A program made the position numbers and the translations under genes. Under the pieces are notes generated by a model. It saw only the letters and a list, made by a program, of their open reading frames with translations. It ran no database searches and had not been told where the DNA came from. Source: G963675935 sp963803125 (GTDB lineage Bacteria; Planctomycetota; Planctomycetia; Pirellulales; Thermoguttaceae). From it: a stretch of 64,000 nucleotides of DNA. Shown piece by piece: positions 9,027-19,451 of the stretch (positions are counted from its first letter, which is position 1; every line of letters starts with the position of its first letter). Location of the stretch: contig CAWDLR010000003.1 of the NCBI GenBank assembly GCA_963803125.1, forward strand, positions 1,302,001 to 1,366,000, written 5' to 3'.

Positions 9027-12000
9027 TTACGGCTGTATCTTCGCGACGGGCACGATTCGCACGGGGCCGATCAGGCCGGAAGGCTGCAACGGATCGTTCT
9101 TGTGCCAAAGCCGCCACGAGGTGAAGCTGTAACGGCCGGTGGGGCTCGACTTGCCTTCCAGCAGCCACTTCGGCCACGATTTCAACGTGCCGTCGGGGTT
9201 GCGGTTGCTGTCCTCGGGCAGAAACTCGTCGCCGATCTGACGGTTTACCCACAGATTGACGACACGAACTTCGAGCGTGTTATCGCCGGGCTGGATCGCG
9301 TCGTCGATCTCGATGCGATACGGCGTCTTCCAGAGGATGCCCAGCGGTTTCCGGTTGAGCGTCACCTCGGCCATTACTTCGACGCGGCCCAGGTCGAGCG
9401 TGAAACGCCGGCCCTTGCCGATCTGAGCGGCCGGAACGGTGAACATTTTTGTGTACCTGCCCGTGCCGGAGTAGTATTTGACGCCCTTGTCGCTGTGGTC
9501 GCTCCAGGAGATCAGTTTGTCGAACTTGACGTGCTCCGGCCCGCCATCCTTGGGAGAGAACGCCACGTCCCAATCCGTGTTCAACTCGATGCCTGACGGC
9601 AACCGCGCGACTTCGAAGTGCCGCGCCGAGCCGTCGGCGAATTTCAGAGCGTAACTTCCCGGCTTGCTGGATTCAACGCTGAGATGGTTCGCTCGATCCA
9701 CCGTAAGTGTGACGCCGGACTCTATGACCGGCAGCGGCGGCCGTTTTTCATCCACTGGGGGCGCGCCATGCTCCCAGGCCGTGCCGAAAAGCTCTTTCCC
9801 ATCGCGAGCAACCGAAACAACCCGCTCCGAGGCCGGGCCGGCGTTTTCGCGAAAGATCACGAACACCGAACCCGTTGCATCGAAGGCGATCGGCATGCGG
9901 ACCGCACCGTTGGTTTCGTCGTAAGCCGCCGGACGCTCGATCTGTCCGGTATCAGGATGCCACAATTCGGGGCGTTTGCCGGAAACGCGGAAGGAACACA
10001 CGGCCTGCTCGGGCTGGGGATGTTTGTTGGCAACAAAATAGATCTCCACGCCGTCCACGTTGCGATGAATGTAACGCAGCGATTTCGTGCCGCTCTGGGC
10101 CTGATAGGTGAAGTCCGGCTGCACGGCCATCTTCTTGAGGACTTCGGCCACCGGCGCGACTTCGGGATAGAGAGTGGTGTTATCGCTCGCCGGGTCGAGA
10201 CCGCCCCAGGGGGCCATTCCGAGACGACCGAGCGGCTTCGCGGCGACCCAACTGTAGCCGGCCGCGGCAGCGGAACCCCACGTGTCGTCCGCCTTATTGC
10301 ACGAGGCCCACTTCTTGTCGGTAACGATTATTTGCTTATGACCGCCCTTGAAATGGATCGTCAGCGCGCCGATCAGGCCGGCGGGCGACGGATGGTCGGT
10401 TGTGTTGACTGCCTCGACGGCCACGAGATTCTGGCCCTGCTTCAGTGCGGAGGCCACGTCGAAGGTGAACAGCCGCGTATGCGTGTCGCCGCCGCCAACC
10501 TGACGACCGTTGATCGAGACGCTGAACTCGTTGTCGGCCGTCATTGCCAACTGGGCGGATTTCACTTCGCCATCGACAACGAATGTCTTGCGGAAATAGC
10601 GTTTGCCCGGCGGGGCGGAAACGGCCGGATTGCCCTCGGGATACCATATCCAGCGAGCTCGACCCAGCAACTCCGCAGCCGTTGGAGCAAGTCGCGACCG
10701 CTTCTGAAACGCGGTGGACCAGAAGACGCGACCCTGGCCAAGCGGCCGCTCGCTGAGTTGCTCGGGCGCTTCGCCCGGCCCCCAAATCTTCTCGGCCAAC
10801 GCTTGAACTTCCGCGTCACACTGCGGGAAATCGCTCAAGCTCGGAGATTTCGAGGGCCGTGAGCCGACAATCGCCGCCCCGGCCTCGGTCAGTTCCTTGA
10901 TCTTCGTGAGCAGCTTCGGCGTCATCGTCTCGACGTTCGGCAGGACCAGCAGCCGGTAGCTCATGCCGTCGGGCAGCACCAACCGGCCGTCCTTCACCGA
11001 CATCCGCGTCAGCAACGCCTCCGTCGAGCAAACATCGAACGAATAGTCAATCCGTTCTCGCGGGTAGTCGGGATTGTTCGGGTCCAGCGGGTCGGGCGTC
11101 TTCGCCAGGAAGCGCTTCTGCCCGATGAGCGATTGCGGCGAAGCCTCGGCGCCAAGATAGCAGACGTCGGCCACGAAAAGCCCTTGCCGCAAGAGATACT
11201 GGCAGCGGGCGAGATACTTGTGCCACGCGTTCGACATTTGCCACCAAGTCTGCGTGCGTTCGTAATGCAGCCCCCAGGGGCCCATCGACATGCCCGGCCT
11301 CGACATTGAGAAACGGTTGCATCGCGTAACGGTGGAAGACGAAGCGGTTGATGCCTTCGCAAAAGGCGAAATCGCCGAGGTCTTTGATGTTGCCGGGATG
11401 GCCCAGCCAGCGCTCGCTGTCGCAAGCGGTGAAGGCTTCGGCGCCGACGATCTTCTTGCCATACACGTGGGCAGCCGAGGCCATCTCGGTGCAGGAGAAG
11501 GTGAATCCGTACTTCTTGTTCGTGCCGAACCACCACGACCAGAACTCGCCCATCGGCTCGTCCGCATAGCCGCCATAGGCCAACTCGTCGCAAGGGCAGT
11601 TGGTGTAGCCCTCGATGCTCAACCGCAGCCCGTGGCGGTGGGCCATCTCGCGGAATTGGCCGGCGTAGTTCTGCAACACCAGTTCGTTGATCGTCTGCCG
11701 CACGTCCCAGAGGAACCGCTCGGAGATTTCGCGGCTGGCGACGATGCGGCCGGTCATCACCGGCAGATACGGCATCAGGTCGTAGCCGCGGCGATTCTTG
11801 AACTCCTCGCGGAACTTGGGCGTCCAGTTCTGCGAGCCGTTTTCCCAACTGTCGATGTGCGTGGCCACCAGCGATTTGCCCACCAACGGGCCGCTGTCGG
11901 CGATAATCTTGCCCATCAGATTGGCGAAGTGCACCTCGGCAGCTTCTTTGCTCATCTTGTCGCATTCCAAGCCGCGGCCGGTGGCGGGTGCCGGAGCATT

Positions 12001-12762
12001 TTGCGCCCCGGTCGACGTATGGCCGATGCGTAGAATCGTCCACTTGCCCGGCGGCACGTCCCACGTGAGTTCTCCATCTTTGTCCAGTTTCGAGGTCAAG
12101 GTGACGATTTTCTTTGGACCAATCGCCTCATCGTTGGGCGTCTTCGGCCAATGGGCCGGAGCGGGTAAAGCCGCCAAACCAGCCCAATAGCCGGCTCGGT
12201 CGCCAATGTCGGGAATGCGGGCGTCGTCGGCCGGAGTGGGGAAGGCCATCACGGCGATGTCCTCGTAGTAGTTCGCCACCGCCCGCGGCCGCGCGAGTTT
12301 CTCCGCGAAGTGCCGCGGCCCCTCGACCTTCTTCTCCGTCCAGACGATTTTCTGCATCGACAGTCCTGGCTTGATCCACGGACCGCCGCTGCCGTTCCAG
12401 CCGGCGTCGTTATTCATGTTCACTTCAAGGCCGAGCCGAGCGGCTTCAGAAAGGACGTGCTTGAACAGCTCGCGCCACTTCGGGCTGGCGAAAGCAACCG
12501 GCCCGACGGGGGCGCCCTGATCGACCTCCATAATCAGCACGCCGCCAATCCCCGCCGCCTTCATCGCCTCCAAATCGGCGGTGATGCCCTCGCGGGTGAG
12601 ATTGCTGTTCAGCCAGAACCAGTAGACCCAGGGCCGAGCCGACTGCGGCGGACTGACGAACTGCGAGGCCAAATCGCCGGCCGAGTCTTGCCCGGCCGCC
12701 GCCGATACGAGCGCACTAAGCAACATACCGGCAATTATCAGCAGTGGGCAAAAACACCTCAT
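9027..12762 (-). CDS. GH106-family alpha-L-rhamnosidase-like glycoside hydrolase (frameshifted)
   Basis: About 1,245 codons, paralogous to the gene downstream. The start is placed at 12762 (MRCFCPLLIIAGMLLSALVSAAAGQ, a signal peptide) because GGGAGG sits about 9 bases upstream; the ATG at 12789 gives a poor signal. The frame breaks near 11299-11304. The upstream frame ends MQPFLNVEAG; the other continues RPGMSMGPWGLHYERT, and removing one G joins them. An extra domain relative to its neighbour, with a jelly-roll look, lies around RARWIWYPEGNPAVSAPPGK, as in other GH106/GH78-type enzymes. The predicted role is secreted removal of rhamnose-like residues. Confidence 0.85.
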
Positions 12763-12902
12763 AATACAGTCCTCCCAATTCCCCGACATTGAAATAACGT
12801 GAATACGAGGAACCGCGTCATCCTTACAGAGGATGCCACAAGTCTCGGGACTTTTGGAAGCTCGTTCTGGTTGCTACACTCTGCGTGGGAACCAACGGTT
12901 CT

Positions 12903-15560
12903 TCAATAAAACACGATCTTCGCGGCCTTTGGCGCCAGGGGTCCGATCTCAATGGCGTTCTCGCCGGCCTTAATGCAGCTTGTGATGTCCAGCCGCGACG
13001 GCTTGCCGATCACGCCGCCGGCCGCCAGGCCGTTGACTTTCACCGCGGCCGAATCGTCAGGCACTGCTTCCATCTCCAAGAATACGCGAACATGGGCCAA
13101 ATCGACGTCGGCCGGGATCGTCACGCGACCGCGGAATGGATCGGCCGCCTTCAGCGGACTCAGCGTGACGCGCCGGCCGTTCGCCGGCGGCACGAGCGGC
13201 TTCGTCGGCGGATTCGGCTCTCGAACAATTGCAATCGGCTCGCCGGCGGGTTTCATGCCAGGCTCGATCCGCATTGGCCGGGCAGATTTCGCCGGTTGAA
13301 ACACCAGCAAGGCCGTTTCCAGCGGCTCCATCGTCAGCGAGAACTCGACTTGCCGATCGCCGACGCGCTCGAACGAAATCGCGGTGATTTCGTTTCGCAT
13401 CGGATCCCACACCTCCGGCTCGCCAGCGGCAGTTGCCCGGAACTTGAACGTCCTCGCTGCCCCCAAATGGTTCTGATTGGCGACGAACATCACGTCGCGG
13501 CCGTCTTTCACGCGGTGCAGCACGTGCAGCCAGCCGTCGGTCTTGCCTTCGAGCACTTCGAGCGATGGCCGCACGCCGGCGTCGGTCAGCGCGGCAGTGA
13601 CTTCCCCGATCGTCGGCGTTTGCGGGAGCAGATACGAACGGCCGCCGGCGGCGTTGGTCTTGCAGGCGGCGACGGCCGTTGCATTGTTGTCTTTCGCTCC
13701 GCGAAAGTCGTGTGTTTTCGCAGAGCGAAAGGCGACATTGGCGTCATCGCCCCAAATCTCGCGGCACAACCGGGCGACGTTGGCACTCGTTCGGCCGATC
13801 GTGGCTGACTTCGACGGCAAGAAGCCGTAACCGACGACCACGCCGCCGGCCTCGAAAAACTCCTTGGCCTTCGCTAGCGAAGCGTAAGGGATAACCTCCA
13901 CGGGCGGCACGACCAGCGCGCGATATCGCTCGCCGTGCAGCTTGATCGCCTTCCCCTCGATCGCAGCCTGCGACTCGAACGCCTCGAAGGGCAGCCAATC
14001 GCTGTCGTATTGGGCGTCTTGCAGGGCCGAGGTCAAATCTTCGGGCGTGACGGCCTTGCCCACTTGCAGCGTATTGCCGCCGAAGAGGATCGCCACCGGG
14101 CAGACGTGCCGGCCGCCGGTCAGCATCAGCGACAGCCGGGCCACGTAGTTGGCCCAAACGCGATACAGCGGCCAGCGCGGCTCGAAGCCGCCGTTGTAGA
14201 AATACGGCGGGCAGTCGGTGTCGTAGGGCGAGCGCGGATTGAACGAATGCGGGATCAGGAAGTTGATGCCCGACACCTGCATGTGGTCGGCCCACCACTT
14301 CATCTCCGAATAGGCCAGGTTCTGCCCGCGGGCGCCGAAGATCTCGACCATCGCCACGTCGTCCCGCTTGCCGAAGACGTGCGAGATGGAGCTGGCGATC
14401 TTCGGCGTCTGCCAGCAGGGAGCATCGTAGGCGGCTCGCTTGCCGATGGCGAACTGCGAAAACACGGCGTCGATCCCGCCTTGGCTGGCGTATTTCTGCA
14501 ACCGCGTCATGTCGCCGGCGCAGAACTCGGGTCGAACGTAGAGCATGGCGTGCTCCATGAAATGGCCGTGCGACTCGACGCCGCGCTTCTGGCACCAGTC
14601 GCTCATGCCGCCGTACATCGTGCGGCCCCAAGTCTCGGCCAGGGCGTCGACGTACTGGTACTTGGCGGCAATCTGCTCCTCGCCGGCCAGCGCGAACTTG
14701 TAGGCGACGTAGGCCTTCTTCCAATCGACTTTCCACTCGGCCAGCGTAGCGTTCAGTTCCGTGCCCCAGTCGCCGGGCGTTTCCGGCTCGTCAAAAAAGA
14801 AGCCGCGAATCGTCTTGCCGAAATCGGCCTTGAAATGATCGTAGTGGGGCTGATAGACCGTTTGCAGGAACCAATCGACGCAGTCCTTGCTGGCGCCGTC
14901 CACGGCCAGTTGCCCGCTTTGCAACAGCGGCGGGGCCTGCACGTAGCTGAACTTCATTACCTTCCATCTGCCGGCCGGAACGCGCCACGCCAGCTTGCCG
15001 CCGCGGATGTACGGGGCCAAATCGACGAGACTTCGGCCGTCGATCCTCCCCTCGGCCACGATGCGGCCAGCCACCGCGGCGATGTACTGTGGGCCACTGT
15101 AGCCCTGAGCGGTGAAGCGGCTCGGCCCGATGACATCCAGGGCGGCGGCGGCCAGGCGTTTGGCGGCATACCGCGGCGGCACTCGGCCGGCAACCGCCTG
15201 GCTCGGCCAGAATTTTTCGTCGAAAATCCACATTTGCAGATTGTTCTTCTTGGCGGCGTCCAGGCAGATCGCCAGATCGCGCCACCAGCCCGGGCCAAGC
15301 CAGTCGTTGTGCGGGCGGGATTCGGCGGTGAAACTGCCGTTCCCCCCTTCGGCGACCTTGCCGAGGTACATTTCCAGCCGCTGCGGAGTTTCGTTGCCGT
15401 GCAGCCAGAACAACGGACCGACGAGCCGCCGCGCCTCGATCGGCAATTGCCGAAATTGCCGCTCCAGGTCAGCAAATTCCCCCTGGGCCGCATGAGTCGT
15501 CGAAACAGCCGTTCCAAGCCAAATACCGAGCGCAGCCAGCACAATTTGCGAATATTTCAT
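12903..15560 (-). CDS. Secreted glycosyl hydrolase distantly related to GH106
   Basis: An intact protein of 885 residues with signal peptide MKYSQIVLAALGIWLGTAVSTTHAA. The opening GPLFWLHGNETPQRLEMYLGKVAEGG and segments such as RGFFFDEPETPGDWG and INFLIPHSFNPRSPYD resemble GH106 topology but are divergent. FDEPE may hold the acid/base glutamate (inference). A carboxy-terminal beta-sandwich starts near residue 770. A 41-bp palindromic repeat sits in frame at 13691-13731 and encodes the odd peptide around VAFRSAKTHDFRGAK. The start has GAGGA upstream. It lies in the same strand run as two GH106 genes and GH125. Confidence 0.7.
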   Translation of the reverse strand: MKYSQIVLAALGIWLGTAVSTTHAAQGEFADLERQFRQLPIEARRLVGPLFWLHGNETPQRLEMYLGKVAEGGNGSFTAESRPHNDWLGPGWWRDLAICLDAAKKNNLQMWIFDEKFWPSQAVAGRVPPRYAAKRLAAAALDVIGPSRFTAQGYSGPQYIAAVAGRIVAEGRIDGRSLVDLAPYIRGGKLAWRVPAGRWKVMKFSYVQAPPLLQSGQLAVDGASKDCVDWFLQTVYQPHYDHFKADFGKTIRGFFFDEPETPGDWGTELNATLAEWKVDWKKAYVAYKFALAGEEQIAAKYQYVDALAETWGRTMYGGMSDWCQKRGVESHGHFMEHAMLYVRPEFCAGDMTRLQKYASQGGIDAVFSQFAIGKRAAYDAPCWQTPKIASSISHVFGKRDDVAMVEIFGARGQNLAYSEMKWWADHMQVSGINFLIPHSFNPRSPYDTDCPPYFYNGGFEPRWPLYRVWANYVARLSLMLTGGRHVCPVAILFGGNTLQVGKAVTPEDLTSALQDAQYDSDWLPFEAFESQAAIEGKAIKLHGERYRALVVPPVEVIPYASLAKAKEFFEAGGVVVGYGFLPSKSATIGRTSANVARLCREIWGDDANVAFRSAKTHDFRGAKDNNATAVAACKTNAAGGRSYLLPQTPTIGEVTAALTDAGVRPSLEVLEGKTDGWLHVLHRVKDGRDVMFVANQNHLGAARTFKFRATAAGEPEVWDPMRNEITAISFERVGDRQVEFSLTMEPLETALLVFQPAKSARPMRIEPGMKPAGEPIAIVREPNPPTKPLVPPANGRRVTLSPLKAADPFRGRVTIPADVDLAHVRVFLEMEAVPDDSAAVKVNGLAAGGVIGKPSRLDITSCIKAGENAIEIGPLAPKAAKIVFY
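13691..13731. repeat. In-frame palindromic repeat in the glycosyl hydrolase gene
   Basis: CTTTCGCTCCGCGAAAG followed after a short spacer by its inverted variant CGCAGAGCGAAAG. It is translated without breaking the frame, adding about 14 residues between a beta strand and the following loop. Its CGCTCYGCG core matches the intergenic palindromes of the window. Confidence 0.7.
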
Positions 15561-15731
15561 CGCGAGATCGCTCCTCGTGAAAGGAGAACGGCGTGGCGGG
15601 AAGGCGGGAAATTCGAGGGTATCGCTTATCCACCATCATGCCAGACCGCCGATGGCGAAGCAAGCGCCTCTTGCGACAATCCACCGTCGTTTTGCGACAG
15701 AAGCCCGTCAGATAGTCAATATCGGGCTCCA

Positions 15732-17180
15732 TTACTTGGCTGATTCTCGATAATCGAGCAGCTTCGGCCGCTCTTTGAACACCTTCAGGATCAGTTCGCC
15801 AAACAGCGTATTCGCCCAGGCGAACCAGGGCCGCGTAAAGCGGCGGCAGTCGTCCTTGTCGAAGGCCTCGTGCATGAAGCCTGTGCCGGCGTGCGTCTTT
15901 TGCAGCAGTGCAAGGCACGAGTGGATCTCGTCGTCGCTGGTGCTGGTCAGCGCGCGAAGGGTGATGCCCAGCGGCCAGATCATGTTTCGCCCCACGTGCG
16001 GCCCACCGGTGCCTTCGCCGGCCTTCCCCTTCGAGAAATAGGGGTTCCACTCGGAGAGCACCAGCCGCCGCGTCGCCTGGTAGATCGGATCGTCGACCTT
16101 GACGGCGCCGAGGTAGGGTAGCGAGAGCAGATTCGGCGCGTTGGCGTCGTCGATGCAGTAGCAATTGCCGAATCCATCGACCTCGAACGCATAGACCATG
16201 CCGGTCTTCGGATGGCGGACCACGGCGAACTCGCGCAGTGCCTTTTCGACCTCGTCGGCCAAACTGCGGCACTCCGCGGCCGTGGTGGCATCGTGGTGGA
16301 TCGACTCGACCATCTCGGCCGCCTGCCGCAAAACGACCACGGCGAAGAAGTTCGACGGGACCAGGAAAGGAAAGACGGTGGCGTCGTCGCTGGGGCGGAA
16401 CATCGAGTGGATCAGCCCGACCGGCCGGGTTGGCCGCCCGTAGCCGCCCGCCGCCGGCGTGTCTTCGGCCGACGTGCCCATCCGCAGAAAATGGTACGGC
16501 CCCGGGCCATGTTTCCGCTGCTGTTCGCGGAACGTCGTCAGCACGAGCGAAATCGCGTCCCGCCACGATTGGTCGAACGGGGCGGTGTCGCCGGTCGTCT
16601 TCCAATAACCGTAGGCCAGGCGGATCGGGTAGCAGAGCGAATCGACCTCCCACTTGCGTTCGTGAACGCCCGGCTTCATCTCGGTTTGATCGCCGCGCCA
16701 ATAGCTCAGCTTCGAGGCGTCCTTGAAGAAGGCGTTAGCATACGGGTCTTTGAGAATGTTCTTGGTCTGCCGGTTGATCGTGCCGGCGATCAACAGCCGC
16801 AGCGGCTCGTCGTCCTTCGTCAAGGGCAGATACGGCCAAACCTGGGCCGTGCTGTCGCGCTGCCACATCGCGTCGATGTCGCCGGTGATGACATACGTGT
16901 CGGGCCTGCCGTCGATCGTCGAAAAATCGACGGTCGTATCGAGCGTGTTCGGGAAGCAATTCTCGAACAGCCAGGCAAGCTCCTTGTTGCCGATCGACGA
17001 ACGGATCTGTTCGATCGTGCGTTCGACCGCGGCACTCTGGAACTTACGTTTCTCTTTCGGCGTGCGAACGACGGGAAACTGCGGCGCCGCGTCGGCCGCC
17101 AGTCCAACATTGCCAACGCCGCCAATCGCGGCGGCAGAAGCCAACAAGGACGTATTGCGAATGAAATCTCGACGGTTCAT
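15732..17180 (-). CDS. GH125 family exo-alpha-1,6-mannosidase-like protein
   Basis: A protein of 482 residues, the usual length for GH125. It begins with a twin-arginine signal (MNRRDFIRNTSLLASAAAIGG). The family blocks FPNTLDTTV, YVITGDIDAMWQRDS, WEVDSLCYPIRLAYGYW and ALTSTSDDEIHSCL are present. GH125 enzymes are metal-independent alpha-mannosidases that release terminal 1,6-linked mannose by inversion. It is the first gene of the minus-strand carbohydrate cluster, so the locus may target a glycan carrying both mannose and rhamnose. The ATG has GCGAGG upstream. Confidence 0.88.
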   Translation of the reverse strand: MNRRDFIRNTSLLASAAAIGGVGNVGLAADAAPQFPVVRTPKEKRKFQSAAVERTIEQIRSSIGNKELAWLFENCFPNTLDTTVDFSTIDGRPDTYVITGDIDAMWQRDSTAQVWPYLPLTKDDEPLRLLIAGTINRQTKNILKDPYANAFFKDASKLSYWRGDQTEMKPGVHERKWEVDSLCYPIRLAYGYWKTTGDTAPFDQSWRDAISLVLTTFREQQRKHGPGPYHFLRMGTSAEDTPAAGGYGRPTRPVGLIHSMFRPSDDATVFPFLVPSNFFAVVVLRQAAEMVESIHHDATTAAECRSLADEVEKALREFAVVRHPKTGMVYAFEVDGFGNCYCIDDANAPNLLSLPYLGAVKVDDPIYQATRRLVLSEWNPYFSKGKAGEGTGGPHVGRNMIWPLGITLRALTSTSDDEIHSCLALLQKTHAGTGFMHEAFDKDDCRRFTRPWFAWANTLFGELILKVFKERPKLLDYRESAK

Positions 17181-17317
17181 GGGAACCTCGCGTGAAAAAA
17201 GGGCATTGTTGTCTACCTATTGTAGCAGAAGAGGGTCTCTTCCGGTGGACGCGGGTTTGCGTGGGAGGAAAAATGGAAAACGGGAAAAAAGGGGAAACAC
17301 CGCCTTGCCGCGCCGGC

Positions 17318-17384
17318 TGCCACTGCTGGCTTGTCCAGCAGTGATGCAGGCAAGAGGGCACTGCTGGACAAGCCAGCAGTGGCA
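17318..17384. repeat. Long palindromic repeat, CACTGCTGGCTTGTCCAGCAGTG family
   Basis: Arms of about 25 bp (17319-17343 and 17359-17384) around the spacer ATGCAGGCAAGAGGG. Each arm is itself nearly palindromic. The same unit occurs in more than one copy at 18333-18478, on the other side of the Ntn-hydrolase gene. Confidence 0.85.
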
Positions 17385-17429
17385 CCCGGCGTGCCGGACA
17401 AGGAAGCAGTGGCACCGCCGCGCCTTTTG

Positions 17430-18212
17430 TCAGCCATCCCGCAATCTGCCACGAAGCGAGGCTGCCTCCGTATCCACGCTCAACATGTTGACAAGTTCTG
17501 ACCATGTCGTGGCAACTGAGGGCATACCCGGCGAGCTGAATTGTTCTATGCCCCCGAGTCGCACTACCGTGAGGTGGTAGTGCTCACTGATGCCCGGTGT
17601 TGGGTTTCGCTTCACGGTCAAACCTAAAGTGAATGCGATCATCTGGCCATGTCCTCCGGCAGATCCTAGTTCTCCCTTCATGTAAACGAGATCCGGGTCT
17701 GCCATAACATGCGCGAGCGCATCTCGATAGGCGTCAACGCCGTTGCCGCAGCCGATGGACGCTGCTTGCCGGCCACCCTTTTGACACTCTGGTTCGAAAT
17801 ACGGACTCCGAAAGGTCGTGAGATGGCCAATAGCACCTCCCAAAACCTGATCCGCTGGTGTACCAGCAGGCTGTACGCCAACCATTAGAAGATGCGTGTC
17901 GCCTACAGGATTCTTCTTCTTCAGCAACTCGTAGGCACGTCGTGCGTGGTCTGGCCAGTTTTCTGCAACCCATTGAGGGTCCCAACACTCGTCCTCTGGA
18001 ATTTCGCAGGGATTCAAGAAGGTGCTTAGGTCCGTCACCAGCGCCATACCGGCACGAACATCGCCAGCGAAACCAGCAGCAATGTACTTGCCAACCTGGA
18101 AGACCTTCTTCAACACGTCCATGCGCCGACCGGACGTGTTGCAGGTCACCTGTATGTCTGACACAGCCACGCTATACCCAAAAACCGATGTTGCGCTGAC
18201 CACCCAAGTCAT
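17430..18212 (-). CDS. HslV/proteasome-like Ntn-hydrolase
   Basis: 260 residues from the ATG at 18212; an upstream TTG at 18233 is less likely. After Met removal the chain starts with Thr (TWVVSATSVFGYSVAVSDIQVT). Lined up with HslV, Thr1, Asp18 and Lys35 take the places of catalytic Thr1, Asp17 and Lys33, and KKVFQVGKYIAAGFAGDV matches the HslV stretch KKVRRLYNDKVIAGFAGG. This suggests a threonine protease or amidase of the proteasome fold. No HslU-type ATPase is next to it. It stands alone between two blocks of a long palindromic repeat and looks less GC-biased than its neighbours. The identification rests on motif comparison only. Confidence 0.6.
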   Translation of the reverse strand: MTWVVSATSVFGYSVAVSDIQVTCNTSGRRMDVLKKVFQVGKYIAAGFAGDVRAGMALVTDLSTFLNPCEIPEDECWDPQWVAENWPDHARRAYELLKKKNPVGDTHLLMVGVQPAGTPADQVLGGAIGHLTTFRSPYFEPECQKGGRQAASIGCGNGVDAYRDALAHVMADPDLVYMKGELGSAGGHGQMIAFTLGLTVKRNPTPGISEHYHLTVVRLGGIEQFSSPGMPSVATTWSELVNMLSVDTEAASLRGRLRDG

Positions 18213-18332
18213 ATTCCGACACCTAATGATCAAACCTCAGCCACGTGCGGGCGAAAACTGCGCGAACCATCATGCCACCTTACCATTTCCAACGAACATT
18301 GACCAGCCGGAACAGCAACGCTTCAACCGCCG

Positions 18333-18478
18333 GGTGGCGCTGCTGGCTTTTCCAGCGATGATGCAGGCAAGAGGCCACCGCTGGACAAGCCAGCAGTGAT
18401 GCGGGCGAGAGAGCACTGCTGGCTTGTCCAGCAGTAATGCAGGCAAGAGGGCACTGCTGGACAAGCCAGCAGTGGCAC
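18333..18478. repeat. Tandem copies of the CACTGCTGGCTTGTCCAGCAGTG palindrome
   Basis: Alternating arms of the repeat seen at 17318-17384, separated by ATGATGCAGGCAAGAGG-like spacers. The rightmost unit (18414-18478) is almost identical to the single unit on the other side of the Ntn-hydrolase gene. It fills most of the space (18213-18539) between that gene and araC-like; I see no gene there. Confidence 0.85.
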
Positions 18479-18539
18479 CCGGCGCGTCCGCTCCGTCCCG
18501 TCCAATACCATCCGCGGCGTTCGTTAGTCGCCCTTCCGT

Positions 18540-19451
18540 TCAACGGAATTCCAGCGGCGTGACTCCTTCGGCGCGGCGGAAGGCGCGGCCGAGACTGTCG
18601 GCGTTGGAGAAACCGGCGGCGGAGGAGACTTCTTTTAGGGAGAGATCGGTGGCCAAGAGCAGGCGCTTGGCGCGTTCCAGCCGGCAGCGGACGATCTCGT
18701 CGTGGATGCCGTGGCCCACCGCGGCGCGAAAGCGGCGTTCCAGCGAGCGGCGGGTAATCGGCAGTTGCCGGGCGAGACCGTCGATGGTCATCGGCCGATG
18801 GCTCTGCTGCCAGATCAGCCGCATCGCCTCGGCCACAATCCGGTCTTTGACCGTAAAGACCTCCTGCGGCCCTCGGGCGATCAGCTCGGCCGATTCCGAC
18901 TCGGCGGCGGCGGAGACGGCGGCCAGAATCTCCAGCGTGTCGGCGGCGATCAGGTGCGGGAAGCCGGTCGCTTCGCCCCGCAGCCGCGCGAGCAGGGATT
19001 TGTAGGGGGAGAGGATCGCGTCTTGCAGACCGGTTCGCAGCACCGCCCGCTCGGGCGAAAAGAACCGTTGCTCGACGAGCCGATCCATTACCTCGCCGTT
19101 GAAACTGACCCACCACTCGTCCCAGCCGACCTCGGCCAGCGGGCGGTAGCGGTGCCAGACGCCGGGGAACAGCAGGATGATCGTGCCCGCCGCGATTTCC
19201 TTGCCGCCGGTCGGGGCCGACTCGAAAATTCCCCTGCCGCGCGAAATGTAGATCACCTGATATTCCGGCAATATGCGCCCGGTGTCCCAGCGAAGCTGAT
19301 ACAATTCGGGATGCTGAGCGGGCGGATAGGCCTCGCCGGGCGAGATCGACGTGCAGCCGGCCCCCGTGACGTACAGCCCCCACTGCACGTCCCGCTGACG
19401 CACCGGGATGTAGCGAAAGTAGTCCTCGCTAAATGATCGCATACCCGCCAT
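18540..19451 (-). CDS. AraC-family transcriptional regulator
   Basis: About 303 residues. An N-terminal cupin-like sensor half (SPGEAYPPAQHPELYQLRWDTGRILPEYQVIYISRGRGIFES) is followed by a C-terminal double helix-turn-helix (MTIDGLARQLPITRRSLERRFRAAVG and LSLKEVSSAAGFSNADSLGRAFRRAEG). This layout resembles XylR-type sugar-responsive regulators common in planctomycetes. The longer reading frame to 19538 runs through a palindromic repeat, so the start is placed at 19451; 19442 is also possible. It is divergent from the UroD-like gene and adjacent to the glycosidase cluster, which it may control (inference). Confidence 0.85.
   Translation of the reverse strand: MAGMRSFSEDYFRYIPVRQRDVQWGLYVTGAGCTSISPGEAYPPAQHPELYQLRWDTGRILPEYQVIYISRGRGIFESAPTGGKEIAAGTIILLFPGVWHRYRPLAEVGWDEWWVSFNGEVMDRLVEQRFFSPERAVLRTGLQDAILSPYKSLLARLRGEATGFPHLIAADTLEILAAVSAAAESESAELIARGPQEVFTVKDRIVAEAMRLIWQQSHRPMTIDGLARQLPITRRSLERRFRAAVGHGIHDEIVRCRLERAKRLLLATDLSLKEVSSAAGFSNADSLGRAFRRAEGVTPLEFR

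Noticed and set aside
17318..18478. CRISPR array made of the repeated TGCTGG units
   Set aside because: Units are palindromes in alternating orientation with conserved spacers, not direct repeats with unique spacers.
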